From assembly GCF_026151205.1 (NCBI RefSeq), contig NC_087077.1:20853510-20917509 (forward strand): 64,000 bases of DNA, written 5' to 3'. This stretch comes from Bolinopsis microptera (lineage: Eukaryota > Ctenophora > Tentaculata > Lobata > Bolinopsidae). The position numbers were made by a program, and so were the translations under genes. Positions 9,323 through 21,900 of the stretch are shown here, piece by piece (within the stretch, counting starts at the first letter, position 1; every line of letters begins with the position of its first letter). The notes beneath the pieces were generated by a model, which saw nothing but the letters and a program-made list of their open reading frames with translations, did not search any database and was not told the origin of the DNA.

Positions 9323-11062
9323 GTTACGAGAGATCTGTCCTAATCTGTACGGAGCAGCTGACCTGAAAACTACAAAAGCGAACGAACTTTTACAAAGCGC
9401 AAAACATCAGACCAACAAAACGGAACAAACAACTATGCTTCATAAGAGTCTTGAACTTTTCAAGTAAAGCAACCATAATTCATCAATATTACAATAAATT
9501 TATTCTTTCTGATGAGACAAATTGTAGCCTGAACAGCATGCCAGATGATATTATTTGTTTTAAATATTTTTCCTAAATGATTGGTCCCCCCAAATAACCC
9601 ACTTATTTGTTCAGGCAGGTGACAGTTAACCCACGTACTTGTTCAGGCAGGTGACAGTTAACCCACTTATTTGTTCAGGCAGGTGACAGTAAACCCACTT
9701 ATTTGTTCAGGCAGGTGACAGTTAACATAGACCTGGGTGGTATTTGCAACCAATACGCCAGTGTGGGTTTCTATGAGGGTATCGTGGAGCTGTGTCTGGC
9801 AACAGCAGCTGAGCAGGATAACCAGAACTTAGCTGTTCATCTTACCCATACTGGTCAGTCAGTCAGTCAGTCAGTCAGTCAGTCAGTCAGTCAGTCAGTC
9901 AGTCAGTCAGTCAGTCAGTCAGTCAGTCAGTCAGTCAGTCAGTCAGTCAGTCAGCCAGCCAGCCAGTCAGTCAGTCAGTCAGTCAGTCAGTCAGTCAGTC
10001 AGTCAGTCAGTCAGTCAGTCAGTCAATCAGTCAGTCAGTCAGTCAGTCAGTCAGTCAGTCAGTCAGTCAGTCAGTCAGCCAGCCAGCCAGCCAGTCAGTC
10101 AGTCAGTCGATCAGTCAGTCAGTCAGTCATCTAGTCAGTCAGTCGATCAGTCAGTCAGTCAGTTTTATTACAGGTGAAGATGCAGGAGAACAGTTGTTGG
10201 TGGCTAGAAGGCACTGCTACACTTGTATTACAAACACACTAAACAATCTGCTAGCAATGTCCCAGGGCGCTAGTGGTATTCACAACAACACAGGTCAGAA
10301 TACAAAACATAACCCCTTGCTAAACTCGGTGTTGAAGAATTATATTATGTTACTAGATAACTAACATTTTAACCAGACGACTCAGTATCTTCAACCGTTG
10401 GGGTCGTGAAATGAACCCTATCAGTTGTAATCAGATTCCTAAATTCGCAAACGTCAGGCGTCAAGGTAAGCAGCGCGGCAGAAGCAGAGAAGCAGTTGAC
10501 GACCATGCTGGACTTCTGTTACCGGAGCAATGACGAGGTATTCCACGTCTTTCTGTACGAGTGGCTGATTGGAAACGGGCTTGTTAACCGGCTCCTTGCC
10601 ATTAAGAGCAGTTACTTGGAACCGTATCTGAGGAGAGCTGCTAAACAGCCTGATAACCTACAGATTCTGTAAGTGGTATACTTAGTTTCTAAACCATTGA
10701 CGGAGGGGGGGGGGGGGGGGGCACTGACGATAGCTGCAGTTTATTTAGTTATATCGTTCATCCAAACTTGAGACTCTTGGAAGAGCAATTGTCGTTGGTT
10801 TTCGGGGATCCTGATTTATCAAGTAATCAGAGTTTCATCGTTCAGTACAAATTCTGTACATGACATGATTATGACATGTTGCAGGGATATAATGTGGAAG
10901 TATTACGAGAAAGAGAAGAACTACAGTGCAGCTGCCAGGATCCTAGCTAAACTAGCAGACCGGGACCGGGACACTGATAACTTTACCCTGTGGGACCGTA
11001 TTGACTACATATCACGTGCCATACTGTGTGCTAAAGCGTGTAGTACTTCGCTCAATAACGAG
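9323..11062 (+). CDS. NUP155: Nucleoporin NUP155, C-terminal alpha-solenoid exons (partial)
   Basis: Five exons fit together in phase: 9323-9463, 9711-9853, 10174-10293, 10458-10668 and 10885-11062. They read LREICPNLYG...LELFK, QVTVNIDLGGICNQYASV...FYEGIVELCL, GEDAGEQLLVARRHCYTC, VSSAAEAEKQL...FLYEWLIGNG and DIMWKYYEKEKNYSAAARIL...YISRAILCAKA. These match the conserved solenoid of vertebrate NUP155 (KANELLQ, FYEGVVEL, YNWLI, WRYYEKN, YIARAILSAK). NUP155 is a scaffold of the inner ring of the nuclear pore. Exon 1 here begins in the phase left by the exon ending at 3228 (plus) or 28198 (minus). The last exon ends at a GTGAGA donor in phase 0. The final roughly 330 residues expected of the family are not found downstream. 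A possible in-phase exon at 12500 (VTAPKATRKTAKLQ..., stop TAG) does not resemble NUP155. Confidence 0.92.
9596..9723 (+). repeat. Four 32-bp repeats that copy a 3' splice site
   Basis: Four head-to-tail units (9596, 9628, 9660, 9692) contain TTATTTGTTCAGGCAGGTG. Each holds the acceptor TTGTTCAG plus the first exon bases. The exon really starts at 9711 in the last unit. Because 32 is not a multiple of three, using an earlier unit's acceptor shifts the frame and quickly meets a stop. Confidence 0.9.
9854..10163 (+). repeat. (GTCA)n microsatellite forming almost a whole NUP155 intron
   Basis: The intron 9854-10173 starts with GTCAGTCAGT directly at the exon end (ACTG). It consists of about 77 tetranucleotide units with a few GCCA, ATCA and GATC variants, and then only TTTTATTACAG. 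The donor lies in the first repeat unit, and every unit also offers an AG/GT pair. Confidence 0.93.
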
Positions 11063-12329
11063 GTGAGAACCAACAAAACGTAAAATGAGTTTTGTGCAAG
11101 GATTTTGTTTTATTGGGTCTTTTTGTGGTGTACCAGCCGCGGCTTTACTGAGGTTAGCGTCAAAATTAAGCAAAGCTTATACTAAAAACTTTGAAAAATT
11201 CATTCTTTGCCGTTCTTACTAAACAGGTATCCGCCTCACACCACGTGGATGACGGGCACACCCACGTGTAGGGACGTCACACCACGTGGAGTGACGTCAC
11301 AAGCCGACGTGGATGCTGAAAAAGACTACAAAGTTCAGACCTCCCCCGGCCCGTTCTTACTAACAGGTAGCCTCATTGTCCTCTGGCTCACTGTTACACA
11401 GTATCTAGCCTTCTACTTCCCACGACCATTCTAATTAAACCAATATTTCCCTGCTCAGCAACGTCTAGTCTATAACCCCCCACTTTACTAATCATACAAG
11501 TACTCCCGCAAAATGAAGGGTATTAATTTGTCCAGTGTGGTGCATCCCCGCTTTCTTTCTAGTTTCAAACTGGATGAAGACAGAACCCATTTCGGAATAA
11601 CTGTTCTAGAATCTAATCACTTTTTTCTAAAATATGCAAATAGTTTTAATCTTGCTAAGTCCGGTCCGCCGCTTGTTATTCGCGAGGTACCAGGTTTCGT
11701 TCCCAGCTGAGCTACCACCATGGGTGAGCGTCATGACTAAGGATTCGGAGTGGTCCACGCAGCCGAATTTTAGAGAATCGGGGTGTGAGGGTTACATAGG
11801 AGCTGCCCATTGCATAAAAGGTCTCGGGGCGAAGAAATGTATAATGAATCCATCGGCTTCCTGTTTATGGGCTGGTTACATTCGTGTAACAATGTTGGCT
11901 GTTGGAATGTCCGAAGTAAAATAAGGGTTAGATTTACTAGTTACTGAAACAGCTAAAAAGAGTAATGTTCCTCAAAGGCAAGACTTTCCATTATCCAGCT
12001 AAGGAGAGATATCCTCAGAAAAGGTGCTACTGTTCATATGCGTCCCGAAACGCTGTAAGAAATGAAAACAGGACGTCTAGAAGGTGTAATTACAATCCCT
12101 AACCATATTATTAGATTAATATATACCTGCCAGATGAAGATTTGATAGTGCGGGAGGGAAGTTTTTTACGTCAGCAAATACCCACCCTCTACAAACGCAC
12201 ACGGCACATTCGGGGAGAACCATCCCGTGAAACCCTATCTTTCTTGAGGAGAGCGCAGAGATTTACCTTTATACAGCACCCCAGTCAACAAGTGTACTTC
12301 ACTCGATTTGTCAACATATAGTGGAATTT

Positions 12330-12450
12330 ACAAGTGTACTTAACACATTTAACATATTTTAACAGATTTTAAAACATATTTAACATATTTTAACATATTT
12401 AAACATATTTTAAAACATATTTTAAACAATTTAACAATTTTAACCATATT
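12330..12450. repeat. AT-rich (TTTAACATAT)-like tandem repeat
   Basis: Degenerate repeats of about 10-13 bp built on TTTAACATATTTTAAAACAT, with no coding potential. They precede the TTTCAG acceptor-like site at 12499. Confidence 0.75.
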
Positions 12451-13439
12451 TTACCATTCCAAGCTCGATGTACTCTCTGGTTTAAATTCTTCCTTTCAGG
12501 TTACTGCTCCAAAGGCCACTAGAAAGACCGCCAAGTTGCAAGACAAACCGGGAAATTACAAACACAGAGAGATGCAGTGCCTCGTCGCCCTCTCGGAAAC
12601 GGGGACATTTCTCCATCGTAGAAGCTGCTGGTAGCCTGAGTTGTCCTAAAATAAGAGTTGCTATTAGTATATAAAGGGGAGCAATACACTGGAATCTTTG
12701 AACACACATGATGATGAAGTTGAACAAGCTCACGAATTACGAAATAGTCAATTTATATTTAGTATACACTACTAAGAATCTAAAAAAAATCTTGTCAGAG
12801 TGAGTTATCGGGATCCCCCTGGCCATACGCTGAATCAGTAAAACTGCACAGTTTCCCTCACAAACACACGAGTATGGACGTCACACCACGTGGAGTGACT
12901 CCACTAAAAAAGACGTAGTCGAGTCTTTTTTTTTTTAATACTTTACCACAGTTTTTGGTGTGAGTGACGGGAGGTGCCCAGTAAATAGAAGGGTATGCAT
13001 TTTGATTTTTGTCCTTTACGATGGATAGACCGTTCGCTTACGTCCTTTTTTTTTTATTTCTTCAATATTTATAGCATAAATGACAGATGTACGATCTTAG
13101 CTAATATCTAGTAGTAGTAGTATAGTAGTTTGCATGTTTTAATCAGATTTATTTTGTGTATTAGCTGTTGTTATATTTATGTTAACTAACTGCCGGTTTA
13201 ATGTTTATGAATGCTGCTTTTATTTGTAAAATTTAAATTAAAGTAGTTTCCAGAAATTTTGACGATGTTTATTTCCCCTTTATCATTATACAATTGTCAT
13301 CAGTCCACCCACTTAAACTGGCAGTTCCTCAAAAAGCAATGATAATAATAGTTACCCTTAAGAATCAAATCATTTCATTGGCCTACTTAATTACTATACC
13401 TGGAGACGAAGGCTCAGTGTGGAGATAGATGACAGACTG

Positions 13440-13700
13440 AGCACGCCACAGTAATGCCGTATGGCACATAATGCCGTAATATGGCACAGTAACGGCACAG
13501 TAATGCCGTAATATGCACAGAAATGGCCGGAATGGCACAGTGAGCCGTATTATGGCACATTCTTGGTCGTAAGGCACAGTAAATGCCGTACTAGGGCACA
13601 GGAAACGGCACAGTAATGCCGTAATGGCAACAGTAACGGCACAGTAATTGCCGTAAAATGGCACAGTAATGCCGTAATATGGCACAGAATCCGTAATGGC
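13440..13700. repeat. Degenerate GGCACAGTAATGCCGTA tandem repeat
   Basis: Irregular units of about 12-20 bp alternate GGCACAGTAA and TGCCGTAAT. The half-units ATGGCA and TGCC(G/A)T are partly self-complementary. The array is noisy, with variable unit length. Confidence 0.8.
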
Positions 13701-15559
13701 CGACTATGCCCCTTTTCTATCTGCAACGGGCCCTAAAGTTGTTTGATTTGAATCGGTCAGCAAATAATACAGAACTTATATAAAAGTTGGCGACAAAGAA
13801 TGGTGTTCGGCTGGCAAGTGGAATAACAAAAAGCTCAGGCTGGTTAGGACAGGCAACAATAAACAGACTTAACTGTACTAAGACTATGTGAGATTCTGAT
13901 AAGGGAAACCAGTAACATCCATGTTGGAAAACTTGGCTCTTACTCTGCCCATAAGTTGTTAAACGTATTTAACTTATTAGCTGACCTTGTTCCATGTTTT
14001 AAAAACAAAAGTTTTGACTCTGTAACACTAACACAGAACTAGCTTCGCTAGTCCTATATTCGCTCGCTTCTTCTCACTTGCATATTCAGGGAGCTTGAAA
14101 AGAGCGCCGCGCACAGGTATCGGCGACCAGGGAAACCATGCAGGACGCAAAGGATCGGAGAGGAATAACTAAAGAGTTTGTTAGCTTTCATTTTACATTC
14201 TCGCCGTATATTGTAAACTTTCTAGCTTGAAAAAGTACGTATTCATATTGTATATTACAACCCAATGTAACAAAACGAATGATAAATAGGGCCCGTCGGG
14301 GATATCATGGCTCGCTTAGAGGTTCCACATCCAGGATCTGGTAGTCCCTCATAATTCGCGGCCTCTATTATCGTCATCCCGAACACCTCTTTAAGAATTA
14401 AGGGATTGGCATGTGAAAATTTGCAGCCTTCCCGAAACTTGATAGGGTTAACGAAGTGTCGTTTACGTACACCTCAAGATCGGTACAGGGGCTGACCAGC
14501 CAGAACCCCATTGATGGTCTGAGGTCACGTGGGATTAATGACCCTGAGGTCACGTGACTACAGACGTCACCAGACCTTGTTTCACTGTTTCCCGCTCATT
14601 TGGACACGGTTGAGCTTGCATGCTTGTGAAATGTGTGTAATGTACAGCCTGTACTGTATTTATCTCCGATAAATGCCTAAAATATGTACAACAACGGATG
14701 TCAAAAAACTTCAAAAAAAAACGATATTTTCACTGGGGTGCGAGTCACAAAATATATTCTAGACATCTTTTTTAGATATCAATGTTTTATATTTGCAGTG
14801 CTAAGTTAGGTGTCATATATCGTTTAACTAGGTATTCAATTTGATCGCTCAATGTCCCCTAAGATGTGATCCTGATTCGAGCGTGCTAAATCACTCTACA
14901 CAGTCGATCTTCGAGATTATTCTAAAAGGGCCTCCGATGGTTGTAACCAACTTCAATCGAAGTATATGTCGGACGCCTGATTCCGAATCGACCCCCATAA
15001 CATAAGGTTAAAATGCTCTCCTGAAGAGATATTGGCGAAAAAAACTGTATCGATCACGTGATAAGACCGTATAAGTGCAGTTAGCCTAATTTCTCGTTAG
15101 GTTATGAGTTTCAGCAAATGTTTTTGTTTAACGATTGGTTTAGGGTTAGTGTTGGATCAGATTAGAGGGTTAGGAGTTTCGAAAAGTCGTCAGAACCACT
15201 AGAGAACGGGTTAAAAAAGTCACGGTGACAGTCGAGTGTAGAGTGATTAATCATCATCCAAGCGATTCAAATATTGATCCTTGCTAAAATTGTGCATTGT
15301 GGGTCTGTTAAAGGTCATTGCGTATGACCATGTGTAATGGTGTTATTCCACGTGCAATTTTAAAATCGGGATTTAAGTTCGTTTCATGGAAATTTTTATA
15401 AATCGGTAAAATGGAGTACGCATGAATTTGACAAAAGTCCCGTACTTTTGGTTATACATCGTGCAACACAAATTGGGTTCATGAACATGTATATAAAATT
15501 TGCCCCCTTTTCCCCCTACGAAGGGGTTGGGTGAGGGTAATTGGGCCCCAACCACCAAA

Positions 15560-16804
15560 AACCCCCCCCAGCCCCCTACCGAAGGGGTAGGGTGAGGCTA
15601 ATAATAGGCTCCCAACCACTCAATAACCACCAGCCCCCCTACCGAAGGGTAGGGTGAGGGCTAATAATAGGCTCCCAACCACTCAATAACCACCAGCCCC
15701 CTACCGAAGGGGTAGGGTGAGGGCTAATAATAGGCTCCCAACCACTCAATAACCACCAGCCCCTACCGAAGGGGTAGGGTGAGGGCTAATATAGGCTCCC
15801 AACCACTCAATAACCACCAGCCCCCTACCGAAGGGGTAGGGTGAGGGCTAATAATAGGCTCCCAACCACTCAATAACCACCAGCCCCCTACCGAAGGGGT
15901 AGGGTGAGGGCTAATAATAGGCTCCCAACCACTCAATAACCACCAGCCCCCTACCGAAGAGGTAGGGTAAGGGCTAATAATAGGCTCCCAACCACTCAAT
16001 AACCACCAGACCCCTACCGAAGGGGTAGGGTGAGGGCTAATAATAGGCTCCCAACCACTCAATAACCACCAGCCCCCTACCGAAGAGGTAGGGTAAGGGC
16101 TAATAATAGGCTCCCAACCACTCAATAACCACCAGACCCCTACCGAAGGGGTAGGGTGAGGGCTAATAATAGGCTCCACTCAATAACCACCAGCCCCCTA
16201 CCGAAGGGGTAGGGTGAGGGCTAATAATAGGCTCCCAACCACTCAATAACCACCAGACCCCTACCGAAGGGGTAGGGTGAGGGCTAATAATAGGCTCCCA
16301 ACCACTCAATAACCACCAGCCCCCTACCGAAGAGGTAGGGTGAGGGCTAATAATAGGCTCCCAACCACTCAATAACCACCAGCCCCCTACCGAAGAGGTA
16401 GGGTGAGGGCTAATAATAGGCTCCCAACCACTCAATAACCACCAGACCCCCTACCGAAGGGGTAGGGTGAGGGCTAATAATAGGCTCCCAACCACTCAAT
16501 AACCACCAGCCCCCTACCGAAGGGGTAGGGTGAGGGCTAATAATAGGCTCCCAACCACTCAATAACCACCAGACCCCTACCGAAGGGGTAGGGTGAGGGC
16601 TAATAATAGGCTCCCAACCACTCAATAACCACCAGCCCCCTACCGAAGAGGTAGGGTGAGGGCCAATAATAGGCTCCCAACCACTCAATAACCACCAGCC
16701 CCCTACCGAAGGGGTAGGGTGAGGGCTAATAATAGGCTCCCAACCACTCAATAACCACCAGCCCCCTACCGAAGGGGTAGGGTGAGGGCTAATAATAGGC
16801 TCCC
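15560..16804 (-). repeat. 63-bp minisatellite, segment 1
   Basis: Head-to-tail 63-bp units contain CCCAACCACTCAATAACC, ACCAGCCCCCTACCGAAGG and GGTAGGGTGAGGGCTAATAA. Each unit holds a 7-bp stem (CCCTACC / GGTAGGG) around a 5-base loop. As 63 is divisible by three and the frame lacks stops, the minus strand reads a 21-residue repeat (WEPIISPHPTPSVGG, WWLLSG). I regard that as a by-product. Variant units (AGACCCC, GAAGAGG, GGTAAGG) mark sub-blocks. Confidence 0.95.
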
Positions 16805-18955
16805 AGTAGGACATTCTCTTCCCCAATCTAGTCGATGTGATTTTGATATGGAGCTGGAGGACTCCTCGCCCTCCGAAATTGCTGAAATCATACATGATCT
16901 TAAGAACAAATCGACTTCAGATATGAATATACAGCCTCTTAAAAAGGTTTGCAATGTGCTGTCTCCAGTAGTTAATCACCTGATCTCACACTCCCTTCAC
17001 GAAGGAGTATTCCCCGAAAAGCTCAAACTTGCTAAGGTTATCCCACTCCATAAAGGAGGATCGCGCAGCGAAATTACAAACTACAGACCAATCTCACTTT
17101 TGTCCTGCTTCTCAAAGATATTCGAAAAAATAATGCATGCACGTTTAGTAAAGCACCTAAAATCACGTAATATTCTATATGCATCGCAATTTGGTTTTAG
17201 ATCGGGTCACAGTTGTGAACATGCGTTGCTTGAAGCTCAGTTTAACATACATAAAGCTCTAGAAAGGAAGCAAGTGTCAGCATTACTGCTTCTTGACTTC
17301 TCCAAGGCGTTTGACCTAGTAGACAGTGAGATACTGCTACATAAGCTGGAGCACTATGGTGTAAGAGGCCTTAGCTTATCCTGGTTTGAGTCTTATCTAA
17401 CTAACCGGAAACAGTATGTTCACGTCAACGGTTGCAGTTCAGAAAAAATGGGATTGGAACATGGAGTTCCTCAAGGGTCCATTCTTGGTCCTATATTGTT
17501 CATTATTTACATAAACGACCTTGCAAATGTAAGCGATATAGCCCATTATATTTTCTTCGCTGATGATGCAAACATCATCGTTTCTGCCGACACGTACACT
17601 GAACTGAACATGCGTGCAAACAGAGTATTAAATACTGTACAGACATGGGTTAAAAACAACGGTCTTAAACTTAATGTAGGAAAAACTAAATACATGATAT
17701 TCACTAACAGATTACCAGAGGATATAAATATTAGTATAGAAGGACAGCGACTAGTGAAAAGTGAACATGAACGATTTTTAGGTGTCATTATTGACTCAAA
17801 ACTTAGCTGGAGCCAGCACATTAAACAGTTAAAGACTAAAATATCCAGAAATGCAGGCGTAATGATGAAACTTAAAAGTTCCATTCCGAATAAAGCTCAA
17901 AAAATGCTATACAATAGTTTAATTCAATCTCACCTGTATTACTGCGCTACTGTTTGGGGTACTAAATCTTTAAATTCCATTCAGTCTTTATTCTCTGCTC
18001 AAAAGAAAGCTATTCGCGCCACTGATTCAGAATATCATAACTATTTTTACGACAAAGAAAAACGTAAACTACCATCTCACACAAAATCCATCTTCAACAA
18101 AATAGGAATTTTGGCTCTTCCTAATCTCATTGCTAAAAGCTGTCTAACTTTGATGCACAAGGTTTATATGGGAGTAGCACCATCGAGTATCTGTAGTATA
18201 TTTGAAAAATCACCGCTTAGACAAACGGAAAGGAGAAATCCAAAGTATTTTGAAATTAAGTTCAACAGATTACGGATCACCGATTATAGCATCTCTAACG
18301 TAGGACCACGATTATATAACAACACGATAAACGAAATAAACAAAATCCTTCCCTTCAACGTACCTAAGTTACAAGATAAGTTTATTAATGCATACAAGGA
18401 CAACATTGTACGTTACTTACTGGACAAACAAAAACTTGACCTAGAAAACCTTTCGTGGACGGAAAAGAACTTTGTCCTTTACAACTTTTAAACAAAATAT
18501 TAGCAAAATATAACAGCTGTAAGAATCCTAAACGTTAGTGCAGTCAAATAAATGAACTGCGATAATGCATTTGACAGTCAGTCACTGCAATTTATTCTGC
18601 AACTTATTTTTCAATTTTCACTGCCACACTTAGGCTTATCTTGCCTACACATTTAAAAAAAAACGAAATTCCTTGCGCACCGCGTACTAAAATTACTTGG
18701 ATTTCTACCGCTTTGATAAATGACTACATGAAGATGGGGAGTTAATATTTTTGATTTATATAATATAGATTATTCATTCTTTAGTGTAGATTAACTTTAT
18801 TTTTATATATTTTACCAAGTGTGAAGGATCAACCATACGTTATTGATATTTTTGAAATATTTAATGATACATTGATATAATAATAAATGATTGTAATATT
18901 TTTATTGAGGCACATGCCACCCCATCGCGGGTTTACTACTACTACTCAATAACCA
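16805..18955 (+). mobile_element. 5'-truncated non-LTR retrotransposon (CR1/jockey-like RT), copy 1
   Basis: The element starts abruptly inside a minisatellite unit (GGCTCCCA then GTAGGACATTC) with no endonuclease. It encodes reverse transcriptase to 18491: NYRPISLLSC, LLLDFSKAFDLVD, GVPQGSILGPILF and the catalytic FADDANI. The thumb-like region FLGVIIDSKLSW follows, then a cysteine-poor C-terminal part. Any ORF start upstream of 16805 lies in satellite. About 460 bp of AT-rich 3' UTR follows, ending in a short (CTA)n tail at about 18940-18950, where satellite resumes. Missing 5' sequence is typical of target-primed reverse transcription. The family differs from the LINEs at 41108 and 56569. 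Confidence 0.92.
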
Positions 18956-21900
18956 CCAGCCCCCTACCGAAGGGGTAGGGTGAGGGCTAATAATAGGCTC
19001 CCAACCACTCAATAACCACCAGCCCCCTACCGAAGGGGTAGGGTGAGGGCTAATAATAGGCTCCCAACCACTCAATAACCACCAGACCCCTACCGAAGGG
19101 GTAGGGTGAGGGCTAATAATAGGCTCCCAACCACTCAATAACCACCAGCCCCCTACCGAAGGGGTAGGGTGAGGGCTAATAATAGGCTCCCAACCACTCA
19201 ATAACCACCAGCCCCCTACCGAAGGGGTAGGGTGAGGGCTAATAATAGGCTCCCAACCACTCAATAACCACCAGCCCCCTACCGAAGGGGTAGGGTAAGG
19301 GCTAATAATAGGCTCCTAATAACCACCAGCCCCCTACCGAAGGGGTAGGGTGAGGGCTAATAATAGGCTCCCAACCACTCAATAACCACCAGCCCCCTAC
19401 CGAAGGGGTAGGGTGAGGGCTAATAATAGGCTCCACTCAATAACCACCAGCCCCCTACCGAAGGGGTAGGGTGAGGGCTAATAATAGGCTCCACTCAATA
19501 ACCACCAGCCCCCTACCGAAGGGGTAGGGTGAGGGCTAATAATAGGCTCCCAACCACTCAATAACCACCAGCCCCCTACCGAAGGGGTAGGGTGAGGGCT
19601 AATAATAGGCTCCCAACCACTCAATAACCACCAGCCCCCTACCGAAGGGGTAGGGTGAGGGCTAATAATAGGCTCCCAACCACTCAATAACCACCAGACC
19701 CCTACCGAAGGGGTAGGGTGAGGGCTAATAATAGGCTCCCAACCACTCAATAACCACCAGCCCCCTACCGAAGGGGTAGGGTGAGGGCTAATAATAGGCT
19801 CCCAACCACTCAATAACCACCAGCCCCCTACCGAAGGGGTAGGGTGAGGGCTAATAATAGGCTCCCAACCACTCAATAACCACCAGCCCCCTACCGAAGG
19901 GGTAGGGTGAGGGCTAATAATAGGCTCCCAACCACTCAATAACCACCAGCCCCCTACCGAAGGGGTAGGGTGAGGGCTAATAATAGGCTCCCAACCACTC
20001 AATAACCACCAGCCCCCTACCGAAGGGGTAGGGTGAGGGCTAATAATAGGCTCCCAACCACTCAATAACCACCAGCCCCCTACCGAAGGGGTAGGGTAAG
20101 GGCTAATAATAGGCTCCCAACCACTCAATAACCACCAGCCCCCTACCGAAGAGGTAGGGTGAGGGCTAATAATAGGCTCCCAACCACTCAATAACCACCA
20201 GCCCCCTACCGAAGGGGTAGGGTGAGGGCTAATAATAGGCTCCCAACCACTCAATAACCACCAGCCCCCTACCGAAGGGGTAGGGTGAGGGCTAATAATA
20301 GGCTCCCAACCACTCAATAACCACCAGCCCCCTACCGAAGGGGTAGGGTGAGGGCTAATAATAGGCTCCCAACCACTCAATAACCACCAGCCCCCTACCG
20401 AAGGGGTAGGGTAAGGGCTAATAATAGGCTCCTAGGACCCCACTCAATAACCACCAGCCCCCTACCGAAGGGGTAGGGTGAGGGCTAATAATAGGCTCCC
20501 AACCACTCAATAACCACCAGCCCCCTACCGAAGGGGTAGGGTAAGGGCTAATAATAGGCTCCTAGGACGAGCAGTTAGCAGACCGAACCCCAACCACTCA
20601 ATAACCACCAGCCCCCTACCGAAGGGGTAGGGTGAGGGCTAATAATAGGCTCCCAACCACTCAATAACCACCAGCCCCCTACCGAAGGGGTAGGGTGAGG
20701 GCTAATAATAGGCTCCCAACCACTCAATAACCACCAGCCCCCTACCGAAGGGGTAGGGTGAGGGCTAATAATAGGCTCCCAACCACTCAATAACCACCAG
20801 CCCCCTACCGAAGGGGTAGGGTGAGGGCTAATAATAGGCTCCCAACCACTCAATAACCACCAGCCCCCTACCGAAGGGGTAGGGTGAGGGCTAATAATAG
20901 GCTCCCAACCACTCAATAACCACCAGCCCCCTACCGAAGGGGTAGGGTGAGGGCTAATAATAGGCTCCCAACCACTCAATAACCACCAGCCCCCTACCGA
21001 AGGGGTAGGGTGAGGGCTAATAATAGGCTCCCAACCACTCAATAACCACCAGCCCCCTACCGAAGGGGTAGGGTGAGGGCTAATAATAGGCTCCCAACCA
21101 CTCAATAACCACCAGCCCCCTACCGAAGGGGTAGGGTGAGGGCTAATAATAGGCTCCCAACCACTCAATAACCACCAGCCCCCTACCGAAGGGGTAGGGT
21201 GAGGGCTAATAATAGGCTCCTAATAACCACCAGCCCCCTACCGAAGGGGTAGGGTGAGGGCTAATAATAGGCTCCCAACCACTCAATAACCACCAGCCCC
21301 CTACCGAAGGGGTAGGGTGAGGGCTAATAATAGGCTCCCAACCACTCAATAACCACCAGCCCCCTACCGAAGGGGTAGGGTGAGGGCTAATAATAGGCTC
21401 CCAACCACTCAATAACCACCAGCCCCCTACCGAAGGGGTAGGGTGAGGGCTAATAATAGGCTCCCAACCACTCAATAACCACCAGCCCCCTACCGAAGGG
21501 GTAGGGTGAGGGCTAATAATAGGCTCCCAACCACTCAATAACCACCAGCCCCCTACCGAAGGGGTAGGGTGAGGGCTAATAATAGGCTCCCAACCACTCA
21601 ATAACCACCAGCCCCCTACCGAAGGGGTAGGGTGAGGGCTAATAATAGGCTCCCAACCACTCAATAACCACCAGCCCCCTACCGAAGGGGTAGGGTGAGG
21701 GCTAATAATAGGCTCCCAACCACTCAATAACCACCAGACCCCTACCGAAGGGGTAGGGTGAGGGCTAATAATAGGCTCCCAACCACTCAATAACCACCAG
21801 CCCCCTACCGAAGGGGTAGGGTAAGGGCTAATAATAGGCTCCCAACCACTCAATAACCACCAGCCCCCTACCGAAGGGGTAGGGTGAGGGCTAATAATAG

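Larger units (their letters stand above)
11063..15540. other. No convincing gene; short repeats and palindromic motifs
   Basis: No exon of NUP155 or another recognisable protein is found. CACGTG occurs at 11242, 11263 and 11283, with GTGACGTCAC at 11291. A closely similar GACGTCACACCACGTGGAG block recurs near 12888, and GAGGTCACGTG occurs twice at about 14519-14556. A minus-strand ORF from 12733 has a hydrophobic N terminus (PLYILIATLILG), but nothing else supports it. Confidence 0.5.

Noticed and set aside
11640-11725. tRNA-like stretch (GGTAGCTCAGCTGGGAAC on the minus strand)
   Set aside because: It has an A-box-like segment, but no B box at the right distance and no cloverleaf. At most a decayed tRNA-derived SINE end.
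12482-12733. Minus-strand 83-codon ORF with a hydrophobic N terminus
   Set aside because: Only one ORF, no family features and no splice or promoter support.
17546-17884. Minus-strand ORFs within both truncated LINEs
   Set aside because: Shadows of the reverse transcriptase frame on the opposite strand.
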